This document shows positions 1 through 5,900 of a stretch of DNA of 6,355 bases, piece by piece (position 1 is the stretch's first letter; each line of letters begins with the position of its first letter). The notes beneath the pieces are model-generated. The model did no database searches. It worked only from the letters and a program-made list of their open reading frames with translations, and had not been told where the DNA came from. A program made the position numbers and the translations under genes. Origin of the DNA: Desulfobacterales bacterium (GTDB lineage Bacteria > Desulfobacterota > Desulfobacteria > Desulfobacterales > UBA5852); NCBI GenBank assembly GCA_030066455.1, contig JASJBQ010000279.1, positions 1 through 6,355 of the forward strand. The letters run 5' to 3'.

Positions 1-798
1 CGCGCCATTCCCAAACAGGTGAATTTGATCGGCGTCAACCGCAGCCGCCGGGACCTCAAGCTCAACCGGGTCCCGCAGATTGCGGTGCGTGCGGACCCGG
101 GCCGCTTTATGATCGAGCTGGCCGCGCGCATCGCGACGCCAATGCCGGAGCGCCAGTCCTGGATCGACACCCTGCGGACGCGCGAAGACGCCCGCGAGGC
201 GGAAATCCGAACCCAGTCCGGTGGGGTCTCCGACGGCATCAATCCGCTGCATTTCCTGCGAATGCTGGATCGGTTTCTGGACGAGCGCGCCGTCCTCGTG
301 GCCGACGGCGGGGATTTCGTGGCCACGGCCGCCTACACGCTGCGCCCCCGGTCACCATTGAGCTGGCTGGACCCCGGTGTTTTCGGCACCCTGGGCGTGG
401 GGGCGGGTTTTGCCGCCGGGGCCAAACTGTGCCGACCGGACGACGAGGTCTGGCTGCTCTACGGGGACGGATCGGCCGGCTACAGCTTGGTGGAGTTCGA
501 CAGTTTCGTGCGCCACGGGCTGCCGGTGATCGCCGTGGTGGGCAACGATGCCGGCTGGACCCAGATCGCCCGCGATCAGGTGGCCTACCTCGAAGACGAC
601 GTGGCCACCGTGCTGGCCCCCACCGACTACCACAAGGTCGTGGAGGGCTTCGGGGCCCGGGGCTTCAGGCTCGACCGCCCGGAAGACATCCCCGCCGTGC
701 TGGCTGCGGCCCGCGATACCGCCGCCGCCGGCCGACCGGTGCTGATCAACGTGATCATCGGCAAGACAGACTTTCGCAAGGGCTCCATCTCGATGTGA
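1..798 (+). CDS. Thiamine-diphosphate-dependent enzyme, ILVBL / 2-hydroxyacyl-CoA lyase type (C-terminal part)
   Basis: The reading frame is open from the first base, so the gene starts upstream; the GTG at 19 is an internal codon, not a start. The visible 265 residues cover the end of the central domain and the whole C-terminal ThDP-binding domain. The cofactor motif is seen as GDGS at 463-474, followed 26 codons after its Asp by the Asn of GNDAGW at 541-558, which is the GDG-x(~26)-N metal/diphosphate-binding signature. The stretch FDSFVRHGLPVIAVVGNDAG, the TDYHK segment (631-645) and the ending GKTDFRKGSIS closely resemble what I recall of animal ILVBL (HACL2), more than biosynthetic acetolactate synthase. 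Members of this group cleave or form 2-hydroxyacyl-type C-C bonds with ThDP and Mg2+; the substrate here is unknown. The usual family length is about 550-630 aa, so roughly half is missing. It ends with TGA and converges on the minus-strand gene 223 bases downstream. Family assignment is firm; the ILVBL subgroup is likely and the exact reaction is open. Confidence 0.9.
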   Translation, partial: RAIPKQVNLIGVNRSRRDLKLNRVPQIAVRADPGRFMIELAARIATPMPERQSWIDTLRTREDAREAEIRTQSGGVSDGINPLHFLRMLDRFLDERAVLVADGGDFVATAAYTLRPRSPLSWLDPGVFGTLGVGAGFAAGAKLCRPDDEVWLLYGDGSAGYSLVEFDSFVRHGLPVIAVVGNDAGWTQIARDQVAYLEDDVATVLAPTDYHKVVEGFGARGFRLDRPEDIPAVLAAARDTAAAGRPVLINVIIGKTDFRKGSISM

Positions 799-850
799 CC
801 GCCGCTGGGGCAGATGCTCGCGATGCAAGGCGTTTGAATCGGCTTCGGCG

Positions 851-936
851 TCGCCATCGGGATCGGTATCGAAATGCGTCAGCCCTAGTGTTTGAATCCC
901 GATAGCGAAAGCGATATCGACCCCGATCAAAGGCGA
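851..936. repeat. Imperfect inverted repeat with degenerate six-base periodicity between convergent genes
   Basis: The arms 856-871 (ATCGGGATCGGTATCG) and 912-927 (CGATATCGACCCCGAT) pair over 16 positions with one G.T pair and one A/C mismatch. TCGCC at 851-855 can pair with GGCGA at 932-936 after a four-base bulge. The loop is 40 bases. The right half reads as six-base units: CGATAG, CGAAAG, CGATAT, CGACCC, CGATCA (900-929). The left half has the matching phase: ATCGGG, ATCGGT, ATCGAA (856-873). It lies between the ends of two convergent genes, where a bidirectional terminator would be expected, but no T-tract follows either arm. A rho-independent terminator is therefore not supported. It may be a small extragenic repeat. 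Confidence 0.5.
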
Positions 937-1021
937 TCAGGTTGAACGGCAGGGTCAGGGGCCGCGCAGCTTCCACCGACGCGACGGAGCATCGGGCCGG
1001 CCATGCCCCCGTATTCCAGGG

Positions 1022-1612
1022 TCAGGTGGCGCGACCCGGTCCCGGTGGACAATGAACGGCGCGGATGAAGGCGCGTTCCATCCGCTCGCGCCAGGCGGTG
1101 ATCTCCGACCACCAGCGGGCCAGCCTTACGGGGGCCCCCGGCAGGCCGTTTGCGATCGCCCGGCGCTGGTCCGCGCAGATATACCAGGTGCAGACCCAGG
1201 GCCGCACGGCCCGCGGCAACGCACAGCCCCTGGAGGTCAGGAAACGGCAGCGACCCCACCAGCCCTCCCGCAGCTGGCCGGGGGGTGGCCCCTGGCCGCT
1301 CAGGTGGATGAAGAGCAGGTCCTTGAAGTCCAGCCACACCTTGGCGTCCAGGCAACAGGGGCGCGGGCAGGTTTCGCAGGTGACTGCAGCCAGTTCGTCG
1401 AACAGGTCGCCGGCCAGGTCATAGCGATGCAGGATGCGTCCCGCCAGGGCCGTGGCGGCGCCCAGCTCCGACCGCGAGGCGGCGATCGTCCGCGAGAGAC
1501 TCAGCTGGCCCTCGCGCCAGTCCGCCACCGAGGCCCAGGGGATCACGTCGACCGTCCTTTCCCCCCCGTCCAGGCACCCGCTTCCGAAATGGTCACCCGT
1601 AAAGCCTTCCAT
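1022..1612 (-). CDS. YkgJ-like cysteine-cluster protein (putative Zn/Fe-binding)
   Basis: This is a 196-residue cysteine-rich protein with no signal peptide or membrane segment visible, so it is probably cytoplasmic. Residues 79-87 form the cluster C-x2-C-x3-CC (TCETCPRPCC). It is followed by a short acidic/hydrophobic segment (DFKDLLFIHL, 95-104), then C122, the GC at 129-130, the RP at 137-138, C141 and C146. The order CxxCxxxCC, DL.I, C...GC.L, RP..C..Y.C matches the YkgJ-type zinc/iron-chelating domain as I know it; its biochemical role is poorly defined. The N-terminal 75 residues are a helical, cysteine-poor extension. The ATG at 1612 was chosen because it opens the frame; the only purine-rich sequence upstream is weak, so the start is uncertain. 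The nearest upstream gene on this strand is the J-domain gene, 345 bases away across a structured spacer, so co-transcription is possible but not shown. A long antisense frame (1052-1690) exists, but the ordered cysteine motif supports the minus strand. Confidence 0.75.
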   Translation of the reverse strand: MEGFTGDHFGSGCLDGGERTVDVIPWASVADWREGQLSLSRTIAASRSELGAATALAGRILHRYDLAGDLFDELAAVTCETCPRPCCLDAKVWLDFKDLLFIHLSGQGPPPGQLREGWWGRCRFLTSRGCALPRAVRPWVCTWYICADQRRAIANGLPGAPVRLARWWSEITAWRERMERAFIRAVHCPPGPGRAT

Positions 1613-1840
1613 GCCTGCATCTTATCACACGATCGGTCTTGGCGGGATCTTTTCCATCGATCAGGGCAACAAGCAAACAAAAAACATTGATCCCCGTTCA
1701 GAAGCGGTCGGATTGCATGCCAGCCAATGGCACCGTGCTTCCGCCCCCCAGACGTAATTTGAGCTCCGTCGCGGACGGCGATAACGCGGGAACGCCGCAT
1801 GGGATATCCAAACGACAACCCCCTATTTTGGTTATACGGG
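1613..1840. other. Intergenic spacer without a recognisable gene
   Basis: This is the proximal 228 bases of the 345-base gap upstream of the YkgJ-like gene. I see no convincing coding frame: the open frames crossing it show no domain motif. It includes a more A-rich patch at 1669-1687 (AGCAAACAAAAAACATTG), which is T-rich on the gene's own strand and would be a natural place for its promoter. I could not pick out a -35/-10 pair that I trust. Its distal part contains one copy of a 14-base direct repeat (1790-1803). Confidence 0.5.
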
Positions 1841-1955
1841 ATTCCGGCGCCGGAGGGCGAGATTGGGCCCCAGGCCAGGCCGCAGCCCGTCGTGGCCCCG
1901 CAGGCGTAGGTCGCTACGCCGAGGACGCCCACGCGGGCAGCGAACGCCGCATGGG
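1790..1955. repeat. Pair of 14-base direct repeats (GAACGCCGCATGGG)
   Basis: GAACGCCGCATGGG occurs exactly at 1790-1803 and again at 1942-1955, 152 bases apart in the same orientation. The second copy lies inside the right inner part of the palindromic element at 1841-1984; the first lies 37 bases outside its left end. A 14-base exact match in so short a region is unlikely by chance. It may mark two partly overlapping copies of an extragenic repeat or a duplication made when the element arose. No function is visible. Confidence 0.55.
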
Positions 1956-1984
1956 GTTCAATCTCGCCCTCTCGGCGCCGGAAT
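1841..1984. repeat. 144-base palindromic element with three nested stems (MITE- or REP-like)
   Basis: The outer arms are 1841-1865 (ATTCCGGCGCCGGAGGGCGA plus GATTG) and 1959-1984. They are complementary except for one extra base in the right arm. Pairing continues inward to 1872/1952 with two G.T pairs, giving a stem of about 32 bp. A second stem pairs 1885-1889 plus 1891-1895 with 1929-1938 around a single bulged T. The centre is a perfect hairpin, GGCGTAG (1903-1909), loop GTCG, CTACGCC (1914-1920). The whole can fold as one long hairpin on either strand. No transposase gene and no clear target-site duplication were found. Its right arm overlaps the 3' end of the J-domain gene and supplies its last codons and stop. 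It could act as a structured 3' end for that transcript, but no T-tract follows on either strand. Confidence 0.75.
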
Positions 1985-2695
1985 CGGTTGGACCCAACGA
2001 TTGGTCATCCCATCATAAAACCACTTGTCCGGGAAACCCCGGCGACGGTAGAAGGACGGGTTCTCGGCCCAGGCCATGAGCGCCTCGTAGGCATCATGAA
2101 TGCGGCGGAAGGCCCGGGCGCTGCCGCCCAGGTCGGGGTGGTGGTGCTTGGCCTGCTCCCGGTAGGCTTTTTTTACGATCCGATCCAGGTGGGTAGAATT
2201 CAGGGTTTCGGGCGCGATCTTGAGATGGGCCAGGCTCTGGCTTTTGATGGACGGCCGGCAGCGCTCCTCGGGCACGACCTCCCGGACCGGGGTGGCCCCC
2301 TGGCGCGCCTGGTTCAGCAGAAAGCGGGAGGCCAGGTATTTCTTGTTGGTGCGGCGACGCTCGTCCCACCAGGCATTGCCGAGCACGTTGGCCATGCGGC
2401 TGAAATCGTCGGCCGGAGTGGCCCCCGGTCGGCGGGCAAAGAGGTAGCTGTAGATCTCCCGCACCCCATAGGGCAGGATGTCGAGCACGATGACGCGCTC
2501 GTCAAAATAAAACGTGGCGTAGCGCGTGTTGAGGGCTCTCAGGAGGCCGGTGCGCACGTGAAGCTTGTAGCGCAGGCGCTGCCGGCAGGCCACGGAACAG
2601 TAACGCCGCCGGCCCATGCCCTCCCGGGTCCCGCAGGACAGGCAGGCATTGCCGTTGGCGTTCGCGTCAATGGCAGGTTCTCGCAGCGGTGCCAT
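1958..2695 (-). CDS. J-domain protein with N-terminal C4 zinc finger
   Basis: This is a 245-residue protein, apparently cytoplasmic. Residues 18-37 carry a four-cysteine finger, C18-x2-C21-x11-C33-x3-C37, ending in YCSVAC and followed by a basic stretch, a plausible small zinc-binding module. The middle (about 45-160) has no motif I recognise. Residues about 168-210 form a J domain: the basic helix RIVKKAYREQAK, the essential HPD at 186-188 (within HHHPDLGG), and then helix III, SARAFRRIHDAYEALMAW. The HPD motif is what stimulates Hsp70/DnaK ATPase in this family, so a DnaK co-chaperone or adaptor role is inferred. The order differs from DnaJ: the J domain is C-terminal and there is no Gly/Phe region and no CxxCxGxG repeats. 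The ATG at 2695 follows GGGAGG at 2709-2714 (13-base spacing) or the closer GGAA at 2700-2703. The last eight residues (IPAPRGRD) and the stop are encoded by the right arm of the palindromic element at 1841-1984. It is divergent from uvrA. Confidence 0.88.
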   Translation of the reverse strand: MAPLREPAIDANANGNACLSCGTREGMGRRRYCSVACRQRLRYKLHVRTGLLRALNTRYATFYFDERVIVLDILPYGVREIYSYLFARRPGATPADDFSRMANVLGNAWWDERRRTNKKYLASRFLLNQARQGATPVREVVPEERCRPSIKSQSLAHLKIAPETLNSTHLDRIVKKAYREQAKHHHPDLGGSARAFRRIHDAYEALMAWAENPSFYRRRGFPDKWFYDGMTNRWVQPIPAPRGRD

Positions 2696-2708
2696 GCGCT
2701 TCCAGTCG

Positions 2709-2714
2709 CCTCCC
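2709..2714 (-). promoter_or_regulatory. Candidate ribosome-binding site of the J-domain gene
   Basis: On the minus strand GGGAGG reads from 2714 to 2709, 13 bases before the ATG at 2695. This is a strong Shine-Dalgarno match but slightly far away. The weaker GGAA at 2703-2700 is closer. No better in-frame start codon lies nearer the GGGAGG, so the ATG at 2695 is kept. Confidence 0.5.
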
Positions 2715-2750
2715 TATTCAACAAGGCAAAGAAGGTTTCATTTCACCCGC

Positions 2751-2765
2751 CAATGGTTACCATTG
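2751..2765. promoter_or_regulatory. Candidate operator: perfect 7+1+7 palindrome
   Basis: CAATGGT (2751-2757), T, ACCATTG (2759-2765) is a perfect inverted repeat with a one-base centre. Its last three bases (2763-2765) are the first three of the candidate -35 hexamer of the uvrA promoter, the geometry of a repressor site. Related half-sites recur downstream: CATTGG at 2777-2782 inside GGCCATCATTGGCC (2771-2784), and CCAAATTGG at 2800-2808. No regulator of known site type (for example E. coli LexA) matches. The region is divergent, so binding could affect both uvrA and the J-domain gene. Confidence 0.45.
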
Positions 2766-2791
2766 ACTTCGGCCATCATTGGCCGTGGAAT
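2763..2791 (+). promoter_or_regulatory. Candidate sigma-70 promoter for uvrA
   Basis: TTGACT (2763-2768, five of six consensus bases) is followed after 17 bases by TGGAAT (2786-2791, four of six). An AT-rich run, AATAATAATAA, starts at 2789 and offers alternative -10 placements. This is the most AT-rich patch of the divergent intergenic region, which stands out against the GC-rich surroundings. Transcription from here would give a leader of roughly 165 bases containing the whole palindromic element at 2828-2956. This is a consensus match by eye only. Confidence 0.4.
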
Positions 2792-2827
2792 AATAATAAC
2801 CAAATTGGCATAAGCAGAAAACCGAAG

Positions 2828-2956
2828 TTTCAGGCGGAAGCGTAAGCGGTTCGAGATGCGGCCGCTAAAGCCCGCAGGAATGAGGCGTTATGTACGCCGC
2901 AATGACGAGGGCTTCGCGTAACGCCGATATCGGGCCGCTTACGCTTCCGTCTCAAA
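2828..2956. repeat. 129-base palindromic element in the uvrA leader (MITE- or REP-like)
   Basis: The arms 2828-2854 and 2930-2956 are complementary over 27 positions with three G.T pairs and a single C/C mismatch at 2831/2953. The core, CGGAAGCGTAAGCGG (2835-2849) against CCGCTTACGCTTCCG (2935-2949), is perfect. Nested inside are a six-base stem (AAGCCC 2868-2873 with GGGCTT 2909-2914) and a central hairpin (GGCGT 2884-2888, loop TATGT, ACGCC 2894-2898). An alternative pairs GGCGTTA (2884-2890) with TAACGCC (2919-2925). The three-tier plan and the GGCGT/ACGCC centre resemble the element at 1841-1984, though the arm sequences differ. The foot of the outer stem takes in AAA of the putative uvrA Shine-Dalgarno AAAGG. 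No transposase and no clear target duplication were seen. Confidence 0.75.
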
Positions 2957-2958
2957 GG
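2954..2958 (+). promoter_or_regulatory. Putative uvrA ribosome-binding site, partly inside the palindrome
   Basis: AAAGG (2954-2958) lies five bases before the ATG at 2964. It is a modest Shine-Dalgarno match but the only one in place. Its three A residues (2954-2956) are the last paired bases of the outer stem of the 2828-2956 palindrome, so folding of the leader RNA could limit ribosome access. Confidence 0.5.
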
Positions 2959-2963
2959 TAAAG

Positions 2964-5900
2964 ATGAACGATTCCGTTATCAAGATCAAAGGCGCCCGCC
3001 AGCACAACCTCAAAAACCTCGACCTCGAGATCCCCCTGCAACGCTTTACCGTGGTCACCGGGGTGAGCGGTTCGGGCAAGTCTTCCCTGGCCCTCGACAC
3101 CCTCTACGCGGAGGGCCAGCGCCGCTACGTGGAAACCTTTTCGCCTTACGCCCGCCAGTTCATGGACCGCATGGACCGGCCGCGGGTGGACAAGATCACC
3201 GGCATCCCCCCGGCCATCGCCATCGACCGCAAGGATCCCGTGCGCACCTCCCGTTCCAGCGTAGGCACCATGACCGAAATCACCGACTACGTCAAAATTC
3301 TCTTCGCCCGCCTGGCCGTGCTGCACTGCGCCTCCTGCGGGCAGCCGGTGGTGCCCGAAACCCCCCAGGCTATCTGGCAGCGTCTTCAGGCCCTGCCGGA
3401 AGGCGAGCGCCTGGTGATCACCTTCCCGCTGGTCGCCGGTCAGCTCGACGACGACGGCAGCCCGGCGGCCATCCGCAATAGCCTGCGGCGCCTGGGATTT
3501 GACCGCCTTTTTCACGACGGGGCGGTGGTGGACATCGACGCTTTGGCGTTTGCGCCCGAAGACCCGCCCCCGGACGTGGTGGCCGACCGGGTCGTCCTGC
3601 GTCACGACCGACGCGAACGGACCATCGACTCACTGGAGATGGCCCTGCGCTTCGGCGGCGGCCAGCTGACAGTCTGGCCCGCAAATGGCCGGCGCCAGGA
3701 CTTCAGCAGCCGCCTGTCCTGCGCCCGCTGCGGCCTGGACTACGTCCCGCCGCTGCCTAACCTGTTTTCCTTCAACAGCCCTATCGGGGCCTGCGACACT
3801 TGCCGGGGCTTCGGCCGCGTGATCGACATCGACCTGGATCTGATCATCCCCGACCGCGGCCTTTCCCTGGCCGAGGGTGCGGTGAAACCTTGGGGCCGTC
3901 GTGATGCCGACAACCCGCGAGCGGAGTTCGACGACCTCATGGATTTCTGCCGCCGGGCCGGGATTCCCACCGACCTGCCCTTCAGGCGCCTGAAGTCAAC
4001 CCAGCAGCGGGCGATCATCGACGGTACGGACGGCTATTACGGCATCCGCGGCTTTTTCCAGTGGCTCGAAACCAAGACCTACAAGATGCACGTGCGGGTG
4101 TTTCTGTCGCGCTACCGCAGTTACGACGCCTGCCCGGACTGCGGCGGCACACGCTTCAAGCCCGAAACCCTGCTCTACCGGCTGGCCGGGGAAAACATTG
4201 CCGCCCTCTATGCCCTGAACATCGACGCGGCCACGACCTTTTTCGACGGCCTGGGCGACGCCGCCCGCAACGAGGCCGACCGCCTGGTGCTGGACGAGGT
4301 TCGCGGCCGCCTGCGCTACCTCCAGGACGTGGGCCTGGGCTACCTCACCCTGGACCGCCAGTCGCGCACCCTTTCCGGCGGGGAGGTCCAGCGCGTTTCG
4401 CTGGCTTCGGCCCTGGGCTCCTCGCTGGTCAACACCCTTTATGTGCTGGACGAGCCCAGCATCGGCCTGCATCCCCGCGACAACCACCGCCTGATCGGGA
4501 TCCTCAAAGGGCTGCGTAAACTGGGCAACACCGTGGTGGTGGTGGAGCACGACCCGGACATCATCCGCGCCAGCGACTACATCCTGGACATGGGCCCGCA
4601 GGCCGGGGAACGGGGCGGCGAAATCCAGTATTTCGGTCCCACCACCGGCATCAACGGCTCGCTGACCGGCGAATATCTTCGCGGCCGGCGCAAGATCCCT
4701 TTCCCAGAACGGCGGCGCAGGCCACACAAGGGGCGACAGCTTTCAATCCTGGCCGCGGCCCAGCACAATCTCAAGTCCATCGACGTGTCGATCCCGCTGG
4801 GCCTCTTTGTGGTGCTTACCGGGGTTTCAGGCTCGGGTAAATCCACCCTGGCAGAGGAGATCCTCTACCGCGCCCTTATGAAACACCTGGGAAATCCCCA
4901 GGGCCGGCCCGGCCACCACAAGGCGCTGCGGGGGATGGAGCGCATCACCGACGTGGCCCTGGTGGACCAGCGCCCCATCGGCCGCACCCCGCGGGCCAAC
5001 GCCCTGACTTACACCAAGGCCATGGATCCCATCCGCCGCCTGCTGGCCGCCACCGGGGACGCCCGCGCCCGGGGTTTCGGGCCGGGGCATTTCTCCTTCA
5101 ACGTGGACGGCGGACGCTGCGAGACCTGCAAGGGCGACGGCTTCGAGAAAATCGAGATGCAGTTCCTCTCGGATGTCTACGTGGCCTGTCCGACCTGCAG
5201 TGGTCGGCGGTTCAAACCCGAAATACTGTCCGTGACCTACAACGGCCGCAACGTGGACGAAATCCTCGGCATGACGGTGGACCAGGCCCTGGCCTTTTTC
5301 GCCGACCGCCGCCAGATCACGGCCGCCTTGAAACCGCTGGCCGATGTGGGCCTGGGCTATCTGCGCCTGGGACAGCCCCTGAACACCCTCTCGGGTGGCG
5401 AGGCCCAGCGTCTGAAACTCTCCCGTTTCCTGGCGCCCCGCGGTAAAATGAACGCCGAAGGCCAACCGCTGCTCATCTTCGACGAGCCCACCACCGGTCT
5501 GCATTTCGAGGATATCCGCATTCTGCTCAAAGCGCTGCAGACCCTTGTGGACCGGGGCCACAGCGTACTGGTGATCGAGCACAATCTGGACGTGATCAAG
5601 GCGGCGGACTGGGTCATCGATCTGGGACCGGATGGCGGGGATGCCGGTGGCCGGGTGGTGGCCGAAGGCGCCCCCGAAAAAGTGGCCCGAATCAAAGCTT
5701 CCCACACCGGCCGTTTCCTGAAGGAAGCTCTGGCCGCCGAGGGCCGCGACCGCATCCCCCGGACCCCGGCGGATGCGGTGGCCGAGGCGACCGTAGCCTA
5801 CAGACCAGCGCCCACGTCGGAAACGATCCATATCCGGGGCGCCCGGGAGCACAATCTTCAAAACCTGGATGTCACCATTCCCCACCGTGAGCTGGTGGTG

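Noticed and set aside
19..21. GTG as the start of the ThDP enzyme
   Set aside because: The frame is open to base 1 and the protein lacks its N-terminal and most of its central domain from here, so GTG is an internal valine codon.
1052..1690. 212-codon open frame on the plus strand opposite the YkgJ-like gene
   Set aside because: It shows no motif and has a Pro/Gly/Arg/Gln-rich composition, whereas the minus strand has an ordered cysteine cluster typical of a known family.
1543..1932. 129-codon minus-strand frame between the YkgJ-like and J-domain genes
   Set aside because: Much of it is translation of the palindromic element, it overlaps the start of the YkgJ-like gene, and it shows no motif.
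1841..1984. Rho-independent terminator for the J-domain gene
   Set aside because: The stem is long and GC-rich, but it overlaps the coding end and is not followed by a T-tract on the minus strand.
1988..2845. 285-codon open frame on the plus strand opposite the J-domain gene
   Set aside because: The minus strand encodes a clear zinc finger and a J domain with HPD; the plus-strand frame has no recognisable domain and runs through the intergenic regulatory region.
1841..2956. CRISPR array or composite transposon bounded by the two palindromes
   Set aside because: There are only two elements, with different arm sequences, no regular spacers, no matching terminal repeats and no transposase or integrase gene between them.
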